NCBI GenBank assembly: GCA_029856155.1 | Contig: JAHQWL010000052.1 | Span: 62,001-126,000 of the forward strand | Length of the DNA stretch: 64,000 bases | Reading direction: 5' to 3' | DNA from: Promethearchaeia archaeon | GTDB taxonomy: Archaea > Asgardarchaeota > Lokiarchaeia > Sigyniarchaeales > SOKP01 | Shown here: piece after piece, positions 47,122 through 57,253 of the stretch | How the letters are laid out: every line of letters begins with the position of its first letter | Position numbering within the stretch: the stretch's first letter is position 1 | Notes under the pieces: generated by a model | The model's input: only the letters and a program-made list of their open reading frames with translations | What the model was told of the DNA's origin: nothing | Database searches by the model: none | Made by a program: the position numbers and the translations under genes

Positions 47122-47943
47122 TTAGGATTCAATCATACCTGACTTCTTCAATAATATTAACCCATCTAAAGTCCATATTGGTCTCCACCAAGGTAAATCC
47201 TGATAGATTATTTTTAGACCACCATCGTCTTTAAGACCATTAAAAAAATTATCTGCTTCATTTTCTACCACTTCTTTATCCACATTATAGAGAGCATGAT
47301 ACCAATGTCGACCAAATAATGGATAATGTTCTTTATTTTTTTTTAAAATACTCGGTATTTGGTCGATAATATGTTGTAACATCTTTTTTTCCTCTTTGTT
47401 TTCTCCTAAATATTTCAAATACATAAAATAAGGATAATCATAAATTTGGATTTCCTCAGGAATTTGAGTTTTTGCATAAAAGGTTCTTACTATAGAAAAG
47501 AAGTTTTTATCTTCAAACCCAAATTTCTTTAAAAACGCTGCAGCAGCAAAAATTCTTATATGATCAGAGTTTTTCCACCAAGGTTGATAGGGATAATCTT
47601 CAAGGTTTTCTGGGGGGTGATCTATATACCCTTCACTGTTTTGTGAATTAACAACCCATTTAGCTATGTTAGGAACAATATCATTATTAGAAATTTCTAA
47701 TATATCTAAAATATAAAGAGCAGTTTCAGCACCTATTGCAGTACTAGCTGGACATAGCAGATCTGGTTCAATACCATTACCAAATCCACCATCAGAATTT
47801 TGATATGCAACTAATGCTTTAATTACATTCTCTTTCTTATCATTTTCAAAGAAGTATGAAAATAATTTTCTTTCAAGAAGTCTTCCATTTTTAAAAATAA
47901 ACTCTTTTATCTTTTTAATCTGATTTTCATCAAAAGTTCTCAT
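47122..47943 (-). CDS. Prenyltransferase/squalene cyclase-like alpha-alpha toroid protein
   Basis: From ATG at 47943 the protein has about 273 residues. It has repeated motifs of the form QNSDGGFGNG and QNSEGYIDHP, typical of terpenoid cyclase and prenyltransferase beta-subunit folds. No DxDD-type cyclase motif is seen, so it may be a noncatalytic member. A TTG at 47955 would add four residues. Confidence 0.65.
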   Translation of the reverse strand: MRTFDENQIKKIKEFIFKNGRLLERKLFSYFFENDKKENVIKALVAYQNSDGGFGNGIEPDLLCPASTAIGAETALYILDILEISNNDIVPNIAKWVVNSQNSEGYIDHPPENLEDYPYQPWWKNSDHIRIFAAAAFLKKFGFEDKNFFSIVRTFYAKTQIPEEIQIYDYPYFMYLKYLGENKEEKKMLQHIIDQIPSILKKNKEHYPLFGRHWYHALYNVDKEVVENEADNFFNGLKDDGGLKIIYQDLPWWRPIWTLDGLILLKKSGMIES

Positions 47944-47994
47944 TAAAAATACCAAATCATATAAATAAAAAATTTAAAACAGACTAATTAATTT

Positions 47995-48759
47995 TTAATT
48001 TTTATTTACAATTTGTTTTACCTTTTCCATTATTGGAGGAAGAACATCCTCAATTAAATTATCAAATCTAATATCTGCTACATCATCATAGGGTGTATCA
48101 CCCTTATTTAAAAGGATTAATTTAGCACCATATTCTTTCGCATAGCCCGGCATATTTGCTGCGGGTGTAACTACTAATGATGATCCAATAACAAAAAATA
48201 CATCGGAATTTTGAGAGCGTTGTATAGATTCTTCAAGTTCATCATAGGGTAATGGATCACCGAAATTTACAATACTTGAAATTATTCTTCCCTCACAGAA
48301 AGGACATGTTGGCTGACCTTCTCGAACTGGATGTGTTCTATATCCTGAACCCCATATATTTTTGTCCCAACCCGCTTCTTCGAATAACATTTTTTTATTA
48401 CATGATAAACATTTCATGAAATATAAATTTCCGTGAAGTTCACTAAGCATATCAAAGGGAATTCCAGATTTAGCATGTAATCCATCTACGTTTTGGGAAA
48501 TTAAATAGTTTAACTTTTCCATTTCCATCAACTCCACAATTGCGTAATGATTAGGATTAGGTTTCACTTGATCCCAAGGAGGGCTCTTTGGAGGAGAAAG
48601 TCCTTTATCCCGTCTAGTCCAAACGCCATCTGGGCCTCTATAATCAGGTAATCCGCTCCCAGTAGAAATTCCCGCACCAGTAAAAATTACTAATCGTTCT
48701 GATTCAGCTATCCATTTAGCAGCTAAATCAATTTTTTCTTCAAAATCCATAAAAAACAT
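47995..48759 (-). CDS. Sir2 family NAD-dependent protein deacylase
   Basis: The 254-residue protein has the NAD-binding GAGISTGSGLPDYRG, the catalytic SQNVDGLH and ELHGN, and the zinc cysteines CLSCNKK and CPFCEG, so it should be an active sirtuin deacylase. The three-codon N-terminal extension may not be translated; an internal ATG lies at 48750. Confidence 0.9.
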   Translation of the reverse strand: MFFMDFEEKIDLAAKWIAESERLVIFTGAGISTGSGLPDYRGPDGVWTRRDKGLSPPKSPPWDQVKPNPNHYAIVELMEMEKLNYLISQNVDGLHAKSGIPFDMLSELHGNLYFMKCLSCNKKMLFEEAGWDKNIWGSGYRTHPVREGQPTCPFCEGRIISSIVNFGDPLPYDELEESIQRSQNSDVFFVIGSSLVVTPAANMPGYAKEYGAKLILLNKGDTPYDDVADIRFDNLIEDVLPPIMEKVKQIVNKN

Positions 48760-48794
48760 AAAAATTATAGACTTTAAAAAGATTTTTGTAATAC

Positions 48795-50054
48795 TTATTT
48801 AATATCGCTTAAATTCACACCTTTAGTTTCCTTTAAAAATACTAGAACTAAGAAAAAGACACCAATGAATAATAAACTAAAGATGAAAAAAGATAGTGCT
48901 AATCCTTGAGTGAATGTAATTATGCTACTTAATATAAGTCCGACTGTTATACCAACTGAACTTGTTAATGTTTTTAATCCCACTCCAGTCCCTCTTGATT
49001 GAGTAGGTATAATTTCTAATGCCATGATACTAATTAAAATACGAAGTCCCCAATATGATAAATTTGCTAATCCTGCTCCAATCATAACCATTGTTAAAGC
49101 ACCTTCTGAAAAATTGACTCCAAGAACAATAATAAATATGGAGATAGGAAATAGAATAGAATAGAGATAGCATAAAGGTCTTCTTCCAATTCTATCAGCA
49201 GTTACTCCAGTAATAAAATATCCTATTATAGATGAAATTCCCATCACCCAGACAACTGTATCAACATCTTCCTTAGTAAAATTATCTGATAAAAAATCCT
49301 CTCCCACTAAAATGAAGAGATTATTCAGACCTATTATCAAACTTATAATAAGAATTACGATAAATTCCTTTCTTCTAGAAGATTTAAAGATTTTCTTTAT
49401 ATTTTCTTTAAACATTTTTGGTTTTTGTGTTAATAAGGAAATATCTTCCTTTATTTCTAGATATTTTGAAGTTTCTTTAAAAGTAAAGAAGATGATTATG
49501 CTTAATGGAATCCCTAATAATATTGCGAAATACGTCATACCTCTCCAATTTATAATAATATCATGAAATGCAGGTATTAATAAAGCCCCCACAACTCCTC
49601 CAATCAGAACTAAGTTAGTATAAAAAGCTCTTTTATCAGAAGGGCTCTCTTCATTAATATATATTACCCATATATCTGAATTGAAGAAAAAATACAATAA
49701 AAACAAAAAACCAGTATACATTATTATATTAGTCGAGAAATTAATTAGTAAGGAAGCTATTCCCATTCCAAAAACCGTGAAAGCTAAGAGGTACTTTCTG
49801 CCTACCCTATCAGCTAGATATTGATTTAGAAATACAAAATACATACCCAAAGTTCCTATAGCTACAAAAATTTGAAAAAGTGAGATTGCTGCATTCGAGG
49901 ATAAATCTGGAAAAAATTCTGCTGAAATATCGGAAACTACAACATTTAGATTATTTGTTGTATACGTATCAAGTATTTCAACAAATATTAAGATAAAAAT
50001 CATATATTTAAAATAGGAGAAAAACTGTCTGCTTCCTTTTTTATTATCACTCAT
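48795..50054 (-). CDS. MFS transporter
   Basis: The 419-residue protein has about twelve membrane helices and motif A as YLADRVGRKYLL in the first half and GVTADRIGRRPL in the second. The substrate is unknown. It lies 36 bases from the Sir2 gene on the same strand. Confidence 0.85.
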   Translation of the reverse strand: MSDNKKGSRQFFSYFKYMIFILIFVEILDTYTTNNLNVVVSDISAEFFPDLSSNAAISLFQIFVAIGTLGMYFVFLNQYLADRVGRKYLLAFTVFGMGIASLLINFSTNIIMYTGFLFLLYFFFNSDIWVIYINEESPSDKRAFYTNLVLIGGVVGALLIPAFHDIIINWRGMTYFAILLGIPLSIIIFFTFKETSKYLEIKEDISLLTQKPKMFKENIKKIFKSSRRKEFIVILIISLIIGLNNLFILVGEDFLSDNFTKEDVDTVVWVMGISSIIGYFITGVTADRIGRRPLCYLYSILFPISIFIIVLGVNFSEGALTMVMIGAGLANLSYWGLRILISIMALEIIPTQSRGTGVGLKTLTSSVGITVGLILSSIITFTQGLALSFFIFSLLFIGVFFLVLVFLKETKGVNLSDIK

Positions 50055-50258
50055 GTTAATATTTTTCTACTGTAAAATATTAAAATCTTTTTCTTTTGAT
50101 ACTAAAAAAAAGAGTATTTTATATAGATTTTTTTAAAGGATTGATCGATAGAGATTGTATTTAAATAAATTGAGCAGTTAATATAACGCCTTATAAATTT
50201 TTGTTTTAATTAAAGTTTAAATAAAACTTATTTGATATTTTAATTGGTATAACAGAGG

Positions 50259-50663
50259 TTGAGGATTATTTTATCATATACTATTAATTTTGATATGGAA
50301 GCTTTAAAGCATACTGAAGAAGATTATGAAAATATTGAATGTACGGTATATCAATCCAAATTTATTGATGAAATATCCACATTTTTATATCTTATTATAA
50401 AAATTCCTAAATCTGCTATTAGAGGTATCGTTTGGAATGCATTAAGAGATTGGCAATTAAAGAATAATAAAACTATAGCTAAAATAGCAGAAATGCCAAT
50501 TGGGATAAGATTAAATGCCGTTAAGGAGATATTTTACTTTGGGAGAACTATTTTAAAAAGAATGTTAAATGATCCCAAAGCTAAAAGTGAGATTATTATT
50601 GACATCGCATTTGAAAAAGCGTTTAAATATTACCTTAATTACTTAAATAAAAGTTGTTCTTAA
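50259..50663 (+). CDS. Hypothetical protein, start uncertain
   Basis: The frame encodes 134 residues, mostly helical and basic, with WNALRDWQLKNNKTIAKI and a final helix. No family recognised. The start could be TTG 50259, ATT 50265 (five bases after GAGGT at 50255-50259) or ATG 50295. The ATT position fits other ATT starts in this window. Confidence 0.5.
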   Translation: MRIILSYTINFDMEALKHTEEDYENIECTVYQSKFIDEISTFLYLIIKIPKSAIRGIVWNALRDWQLKNNKTIAKIAEMPIGIRLNAVKEIFYFGRTILKRMLNDPKAKSEIIIDIAFEKAFKYYLNYLNKSCS

Positions 50664-50697
50664 ACACTTACAGGCAAAAAATAAATAATAGATAACT

Positions 50698-51444
50698 TTA
50701 ATTTGAAAAGTAGCTTTTTTTACTGTTTTTTATATCTAATAAATTTATTAGAATTTCGAAATTTCTTTCAAGGTTATAATACTTTATCATCTCAAAAGGT
50801 TCATCAATATTATTCAGAGTTCTTAGGTCGTGAGAATCACATCCAATTGCAACAAGAATTTCATATTCCCTTAATTTTTCAAAAAATCGTTCATATTTAG
50901 GAGAATAAAACGAAGGATAATGTGAGTTAAATTCAAAATAGATATTATGCTTTTTGAGAAATAACATTAATGTATCAAGGTTTCCCATAATGAAATAAGA
51001 AGGATCGAAATGTGCTAACCCTAAAATTGGAGATTTATCTAAATAGGTTAATTTCCAATAATAAATTAAATTTTCAATAAAAGCAATTGACTCCGGACTT
51101 TGAAGATATTCAAATAGAATCAGATCAAATTCATCTGCCTGGAGATAAGTTTTTATAAATTGCTCAGAGCTAGCAAGATCTACTTCAATTCCTTTTAGAA
51201 GAGTTAATTGATCATTATGTTCCGATAAATATTCCTGAATATTTGAAATTTCTTCTAAATATGTCGCAATAATTTCAGAGTTCTTCAAAGTAGATACCCA
51301 CGCTTTCCAAGAGTTAGTAAAATGATCAGTTATAGCAATGTAATCTAATTCTAGTTCAAGCGCTTTTTCTACAATTTGTGTTATTGTTTGTTTTCCATCA
51401 GAATAATTTGAATGAATGTGTAGATTTATTTTTGGAAACGGCAT
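50698..51444 (-). CDS. PHP-domain phosphoesterase
   Basis: The 248-residue protein has the PHP motifs: NLHIHSNYSDG, ITDHF, GLAHFDP and GCDSHD near the end. These His and Asp residues bind metals and hydrolyse phosphoesters, as in histidinol-phosphatase-like proteins. The physiological substrate cannot be told. Confidence 0.8.
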   Translation of the reverse strand: MPFPKINLHIHSNYSDGKQTITQIVEKALELELDYIAITDHFTNSWKAWVSTLKNSEIIATYLEEISNIQEYLSEHNDQLTLLKGIEVDLASSEQFIKTYLQADEFDLILFEYLQSPESIAFIENLIYYWKLTYLDKSPILGLAHFDPSYFIMGNLDTLMLFLKKHNIYFEFNSHYPSFYSPKYERFFEKLREYEILVAIGCDSHDLRTLNNIDEPFEMIKYYNLERNFEILINLLDIKNSKKSYFSN

Positions 51445-51489
51445 TTTCTAAATTGATATCTTTTATAATAAAAGGAACAATAAAATCTT

Positions 51490-53373
51490 TTAAATACCTA
51501 AGTTTTTTGTTTCCTTATTTATATATAAACTAAAAGGGCCACTAAACAATAAAATTATGCCAAGAAATATCAAAAAAACTAGAAATAAATATTCTCCTGT
51601 TGCAGTAGTACCAAAACTAATACTCTCTATTGAAATTATCTCAAATGTAAATAATGAGATTAATGCAAAAATGAAAATTGCAGAAATTATTTGGAGTGCG
51701 CCTATAATTATATTCGCATAATAAATAGATTTTGCCTTAGTTTTCTTTAGCTCAATGATTCGTCCAATTCCAATATCTATAGCTACTTCATCTTTATTAA
51801 TCCTTTTTATAAAAAAATATACTAATTCTTTTAGTGGAATCACATCAAAGAAAATAGTCCCAATGATGAATACACATATAATTATCAAAATTCGTAATAA
51901 AATAAATGTAAAAATAGAAGGGATTCCAGGTATTGGTGAGGTCAGAACACACAAATTGTTTAATACCCAGATGAATAGTCCAACTAAAATTAGAGCAAAA
52001 GATTTTAATCCAGCGAGTGTTAATATAAGGGAATGACGGTCTGCAATTGTGAGTAAATAGTATGCTACTCCAATACTTAAAATAATTAAACCTGAGAAGA
52101 TAGCTCTCGGTTCTAAGAATAAAGCAAGGATAATACAGATTGACATAACCATGTATGGTAAATAAGGATAAAATGGCGCTTTAAAAGGTCTATCAAGTTC
52201 CTTTCTCTTACGTCGTAGATTAACTGCTGCAAAGTTTATAAATGCTAATCCTATGAAATAAATAAATGTAGTAATGTTTGCAGTAAATCCAATATTAGCA
52301 AACATTAAAGCTAATATAGTAAATGAAATTGTAATTAAAGTTGTGAGGATTAAAATATAAGTTTGTACATTTGTTTTTTTATTTACTTTTAAAAATTTCT
52401 GCGATACATAATGATCTCTAGCAAGAGCATTAAAGATTGCTGTCGCAGAACCTAAAGCCGCATTCATTGCAATAAACGTTGAAATTATAGCGGCAAAACC
52501 CATTAGTATATATCCCGGAAAACTCATTATATCACCTAATATTAATGCTAATAAAATAGAGGATTCACCTAACTTTGATTGTTGAATTCCAAGATTAATA
52601 AGTACAGTAAAAGTGGTTAGTAGATATACACTTAAAGTTATCGTAATTGCTAGAATATTAACTTTAGGAATATTTCTTGAGGGATTTTTTAAATCTGCAT
52701 TTAAGAAGGCCAAATTGGAGGTAATGGTTGTAAAAAAAATGAAAGTAGATGCAAAAACAAAAATAATCTTAAAGAAATCTAAATCTGAGTTTAAAAAACT
52801 TGGATTATAACTTGGTAAATTAGTATTTGGCGCAATAATTAAACCTACAAAAATAAATATACCAAATATTATCAATTGAAATATTGTCAAAGTAATTAAG
52901 GTTCTTAGTGCTATTTTATGGGTTCTGAATACTGCAATTGCAATGAACAATATTGATATAACTGCAATTAAAAGAATAAAGGGCGTATAAAATGGTAAAT
53001 TAAAAAACTCTTGAATAACAATTGCCAAAGCTTGGGCTGAGAATGAAAAGGATGCTATATTAGCAATCCATAAAAAAAAGCCAATTATAAAAGCAAGAAA
53101 TCCTCCTAATGCTTCTTTACTGAAATTATAAGCACCACCAGAAATCGGCAAACTAGTTGATAGTTCACTATAATTTAAAGCAGTGAAAAATATCAAAATT
53201 CCTCCAAGAGATAGACTAATTAGTACGCCTACGCCTGAACCAGCATCACTTATTGCTGATCCTAATAAGATAAATATTGACCCTCCAATTCCACAACCAA
53301 TTCCATATAAAACACCTACCCATAATCCTACTGTTCGTGCAGGATGAATTTGTTTTTGCTCTTTTTCGGTCAA
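51490..53373 (-). CDS. APC superfamily amino acid permease
   Basis: The 627-residue protein has an N-terminal segment GIGCGIGGSIFILLGSAISDAG typical of the APC superfamily. About twelve membrane helices follow, then extra C-terminal helices with a charged loop (RINKDEVAIDIGIGRIIELKKTKAKS). It likely carries amino acids or polyamines across the membrane. The C-terminal extension is longer than in simple APC proteins. Confidence 0.8.
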   Translation of the reverse strand: MTEKEQKQIHPARTVGLWVGVLYGIGCGIGGSIFILLGSAISDAGSGVGVLISLSLGGILIFFTALNYSELSTSLPISGGAYNFSKEALGGFLAFIIGFFLWIANIASFSFSAQALAIVIQEFFNLPFYTPFILLIAVISILFIAIAVFRTHKIALRTLITLTIFQLIIFGIFIFVGLIIAPNTNLPSYNPSFLNSDLDFFKIIFVFASTFIFFTTITSNLAFLNADLKNPSRNIPKVNILAITITLSVYLLTTFTVLINLGIQQSKLGESSILLALILGDIMSFPGYILMGFAAIISTFIAMNAALGSATAIFNALARDHYVSQKFLKVNKKTNVQTYILILTTLITISFTILALMFANIGFTANITTFIYFIGLAFINFAAVNLRRKRKELDRPFKAPFYPYLPYMVMSICIILALFLEPRAIFSGLIILSIGVAYYLLTIADRHSLILTLAGLKSFALILVGLFIWVLNNLCVLTSPIPGIPSIFTFILLRILIIICVFIIGTIFFDVIPLKELVYFFIKRINKDEVAIDIGIGRIIELKKTKAKSIYYANIIIGALQIISAIFIFALISLFTFEIISIESISFGTTATGEYLFLVFLIFLGIILLFSGPFSLYINKETKNLGI

Positions 53374-53436
53374 ATTTATCGCATTTAATTAATTTACAGC
53401 TAAAAAATTAATATTTTATTGAAAGAATTAAACATA

Positions 53437-54891
53437 TTACGATTTTTCTAAATGGAATATACCTGAAATAATCGATAATACAGCACCAATTAATAAGAAT
53501 AAACCCATTAAAAAGATACTTAAATCTCCTAAATCAATGAAATTGTAAAATACGCCCATTGAGATGATTATAAAAAAAACACCCATACCAATTAAGATTC
53601 CTCCAAAAAATTTAGAAGCACGATAGATAGCTGATAATACTTCTAATCTATGAATTCGGCTTTCCTTATCTCTAATTTCTTTCTCTTGACTTTCTAATTC
53701 TATTTTCAATTTTTGCAAGATTGTTCTAGAATCATTGGTACTGTTTTCAATTGCTTCTTTTGCTTTATTTAATTTCTCATGATCGGTTTCCAGACGTTTT
53801 AATTTTTCTGTTAATGCTTCTAAGCGCTTTTCTCGTTCAATATATTCTGTATTTGATGTTTCAATGTCTTTTTTTAATTCAGCTACCCGTTTTTCATTTG
53901 CTTCGATTAAATTTTCCTTTGAAATGATTTGTTCAATCAAAGAATTGGCTGAGCCATTAAGTTCCTGTATACGAGATTCAATCTCTATCATTTGTTGTTG
54001 TTTATCAGCTAACTGTATTTTATATTTAGCAAGAAGTTCCTCATATGTTTCTCTTTGTTTTTCCATTTCAGGAAAACCCTCTTTGTATTCTTCTAGCCTT
54101 GATTCAATTTCTTTAATTCTTCTTTCTTTTTTATCAATTTGTTCAGTAAGCAGATTTTTTTCTTCTTCTTTTGCTTCAATTTCTGAATTTGAATGTTCTA
54201 ATTCAATTTTATTCTTGCTAATAGAGACTCGCAAAGTCTCATTTTCAGCTCGTTGACTCTTTAATTTCTTTTCTATTGCTTCCGCTTCTTCTCTTTGCTT
54301 TTCAAGTAACTCTTCGCTCGTTTGGATCTCTTGATTCATTTTAGATAATTTAGTGCGAAGTTCATCTTGAGTAGTAACCTTTTCTTTTATTGAATCTGTA
54401 AGTACAATTAAATCTACTTGTCTAGTCTCGTACTGTTTTACTAATTGTTCATTATTTTTCAAAAGTTCCATGAAATCTTGTTCCAAATTCTCTTTACTTT
54501 CTGTAGTAATGCTTAATCTCTCCTCTATATTACTCATCTCATCAGTTTTACTATTATATTTTTCCTCAAGCTCTTTTATTGTTTCTTCTATCGCATTAAG
54601 ATATTCTTCTTTATCATCTATCTTTTTATTAAGAGAATTTAGTTTTTCTTGAGCTTGTTTTATTTCTTCGCTAACTTCTTCGATAGCTTTCTTCTCAATC
54701 TCTTTTTCTTCTACTGCTTCTCCATTTGTTATGGTCCCTGATATATCTTCAATACTATTTTCGAATGTTCTTAGTTTTTTATCTATCATATCTCTTGAGT
54801 TTTTAGCTTTAGATAAAAATTCCTTATCAACTCTGTCCGTTTCCTTTTCCGACTTACTTTCCTTTTCTTCTCCGTTAAATTCGTCTGTCAT
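53437..54891 (-). CDS. Long coiled-coil protein with C-terminal membrane helices
   Basis: The 484-residue protein is coiled coil from about residue 15 to 420, rich in Glu, Lys, Leu and Gln. Two membrane helices follow (GGILIGMGVFFIIISMGVF and LSIFLMGLFLLIGAVLSIISG) before a short tail. It may be a membrane-anchored tether. Function unknown. Confidence 0.7.
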   Translation of the reverse strand: MTDEFNGEEKESKSEKETDRVDKEFLSKAKNSRDMIDKKLRTFENSIEDISGTITNGEAVEEKEIEKKAIEEVSEEIKQAQEKLNSLNKKIDDKEEYLNAIEETIKELEEKYNSKTDEMSNIEERLSITTESKENLEQDFMELLKNNEQLVKQYETRQVDLIVLTDSIKEKVTTQDELRTKLSKMNQEIQTSEELLEKQREEAEAIEKKLKSQRAENETLRVSISKNKIELEHSNSEIEAKEEEKNLLTEQIDKKERRIKEIESRLEEYKEGFPEMEKQRETYEELLAKYKIQLADKQQQMIEIESRIQELNGSANSLIEQIISKENLIEANEKRVAELKKDIETSNTEYIEREKRLEALTEKLKRLETDHEKLNKAKEAIENSTNDSRTILQKLKIELESQEKEIRDKESRIHRLEVLSAIYRASKFFGGILIGMGVFFIIISMGVFYNFIDLGDLSIFLMGLFLLIGAVLSIISGIFHLEKS

Positions 54892-55301
54892 TTTATAATT
54901 GTTGGGTTATGATAATTAATACCTCATATAGAATTAGAATATGTAAATTTAATTAATTTTTGAAAATGCAAAATTTTTGGTTAAATATGTCTCGATTTAA
55001 ATAATCGATCATTATAGATATACACATCTAATAAGTTTCTTATGTTAAAATACTTATTCAGATATTTAAATGTTGATTTTTTCTGTACTATATTTAGGCA
55101 ATAGGATAAAATTAATGAATAAATTTATATATGATTATGTTTTAAATGGTAAATTGGATTATTCTAAATCGATAAACAAATATTTATGGGGTTTATGTGT
55201 CTTTTGACCGGATTGAATGATATCGGTAATACTTTATCTATGATTCGCGTTTGAGCAGGCACATTAACCCCTCCTAATTTCTTTTTACTTTATAGGTTTT
55301 G
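54892..55301. other. Intergenic region of about 410 bases
   Basis: AT-rich sequence. The minus strand holds a short open frame (55164-55262, about 32 codons from GTG, residues MPAQTRIIDKVLP and on) with GGAGGGG seven to ten bases before it. It has no family, so it may be a mini-protein or a leftover. Nothing else is seen. Confidence 0.3.
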
Positions 55302-56276
55302 CTAACCTATTTTTTTTTCCATCAATTTAATAGCATCTTCATATGAAGTATTAGCCATGGGACCAAAAGATTCAACCTTAAGAGCTCCAACCGCATTTGC
55401 GAATGTACCACATTTGCAAAAATCCCAACCTGCTAAGTATCCAATGATAAAAGCACCCCCAAAAGAATCACCTGCTCCGGTGGGATCTCTTTCAACTGCT
55501 TTATATCCTTTAACATTTTGACCTTCATATTCATCAGAAGTAAAAATAGTACAACCTTCTTTTCCTTGTTTTAACACAACCATTTCTGGTCCCATCTCAA
55601 GTAATTTTTGGCAAGCATTTTTTGATCCATTTACTCCAGCTAGCATTTCAGCTTCCTCTCCACTCGGAAGTAAAATTTTTGTATTTTCTAAGACAGGTAT
55701 GCTCATCTCTAAAATGGTTTTGATATCTAACATTTCAGGTCTAATATTTGGATCAAATGAGATTATAACATCTGAATTAAATTCTTTTGCGATTTTTATC
55801 GCTTTATAACATGCATCTCGAGATTTTTTACTAATTGAAAGTGCACTTCCCATAATGTGGAGATTTTTTATATTCTTGAAGAATTCTGCTCTAACATCCT
55901 CTGGAGATGTTTCTCCAGCAGCACCTTTTGCAAAAATAAACTTACGAGAACCATCAGAATTATATTGATTGAACGCGATTCCAGTTGTTAATTTTTCACT
56001 GATTCTAATTTGTGAAGTTTCGATCTCATCATTTTTTAATTTTTCAATTATGCATAACCCAAATTCATCATTTCCTATTACTCCAATAATTCCTGTTGTA
56101 AATTTAAAAGTCTTTCCCATACGAGCTGCTGTATCAATATATATTGCTGGTGCTCCACTAGGGAATGGTCCCCTATATATAGCTCCAAGATTTCCATGCG
56201 GAGTATCTTTTTCTTCACGCATGATTTCTACTAGTAATTCACCAAGAGAAATTATATCCGGATACATCATTACCAT
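55302..56276 (-). CDS. PfkB family carbohydrate kinase
   Basis: The 324-residue protein has the PfkB layout: SLGELLVEIM near the N-terminus, a sugar-binding middle region (GGNLGAIY-type loop read here as HGNLGAIYRGPFPSGAP), and the catalytic DPTGAGDSFGGAF near residue 265. It phosphorylates a sugar or sugar-like substrate such as 2-keto-3-deoxygluconate or ribose; which one cannot be told. It lies 69 bases after a coiled-coil gene on the same strand. Confidence 0.85.
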   Translation of the reverse strand: MVMMYPDIISLGELLVEIMREEKDTPHGNLGAIYRGPFPSGAPAIYIDTAARMGKTFKFTTGIIGVIGNDEFGLCIIEKLKNDEIETSQIRISEKLTTGIAFNQYNSDGSRKFIFAKGAAGETSPEDVRAEFFKNIKNLHIMGSALSISKKSRDACYKAIKIAKEFNSDVIISFDPNIRPEMLDIKTILEMSIPVLENTKILLPSGEEAEMLAGVNGSKNACQKLLEMGPEMVVLKQGKEGCTIFTSDEYEGQNVKGYKAVERDPTGAGDSFGGAFIIGYLAGWDFCKCGTFANAVGALKVESFGPMANTSYEDAIKLMEKKIG

Positions 56277-56345
56277 TGAATCTCTATCTAATTTAATTAT
56301 TTTAAAAAAAGATTTTTTTTCATAAGAAAAAATTATCTGAAAACC

Positions 56346-57185
56346 TTATTTTATGAATTTCTGTTTAAAGGCTTCGATAGTGCTTGAAATTTCATTAATA
56401 TGAAGTTTTAGTTCTTTTGGATGCAATTGTTTCAATTTATCTAAATTATCAATAATATCTTTCATTTCATCAATCCATAAATTCATGAGAATTTCCTTCT
56501 CTTTGTTTTTGCATGCTAGTTTTATTTCTTCATCAATCCACTCTTTAGCACTTTCGTGTATCTGTCTTTTAAGTACATCCACAGTTATTTTGACTAAATC
56601 TTGTTCACTTTTAAGATTCTCCAATATAGGTTTAAGATTGTTTTTATACTCTATATTTTCTTCATTAAATTTTTTAAACATATCTCTAAGAATATCTTCT
56701 TTAGTATCAAAATCTTCTTTAACAACATTCAGATTATCTGAAAAATCTTTATTCATTAGTGTTATATTATCTTTAAGAGCCTTTATTTCATTTTTAAAAT
56801 TATCTATACGTTCATTTAACTTTTTATCAAATGTTTTAAATTTTTCTTCTACTTCCAATTTAATCCTTTTAAAGTTTTCATCCATTTTGCGATCAAGATT
56901 AGTGTATTTTTCTTTTAATTCTTCTTCCAACATATTCGCTAAATCTTCAATTTTCTTATTAGTTATATTTCCTTGTTTATCCCCTTTCAGATCCAATTGT
57001 ATGACTTGTTCTTTTACTTGTTGTTCTAATTTATTGATATGATCGGCTAATTTCTTTTCTAGATTATTAGCTTGATCACTTATTTTTTGTGGAGTCTTTT
57101 TAGATAGCTCATTCAATTTTTGATCTAATTTACTAACTTGCTCTTTTAATTTCTGATAATCCTTTAAATTAATTTCTTCCGACAT
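56346..57185 (-). CDS. Coiled-coil protein
   Basis: The 279-residue protein is nearly all helix with heptad patterns and is rich in Lys, Asp, Leu and Asn, with no membrane helix. It lies between a small GTPase (68 bases upstream) and a PfkB gene on the same strand. A GTPase effector or scaffold is a possible role, inferred from position alone. Confidence 0.65.
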   Translation of the reverse strand: MSEEINLKDYQKLKEQVSKLDQKLNELSKKTPQKISDQANNLEKKLADHINKLEQQVKEQVIQLDLKGDKQGNITNKKIEDLANMLEEELKEKYTNLDRKMDENFKRIKLEVEEKFKTFDKKLNERIDNFKNEIKALKDNITLMNKDFSDNLNVVKEDFDTKEDILRDMFKKFNEENIEYKNNLKPILENLKSEQDLVKITVDVLKRQIHESAKEWIDEEIKLACKNKEKEILMNLWIDEMKDIIDNLDKLKQLHPKELKLHINEISSTIEAFKQKFIK

Positions 57186-57253
57186 TTTATTTATCCTCTT
57201 TGCAAATAAAACTTTTATATCTTATTTCTAGGCAACTTTTCCAATTCTTGTTT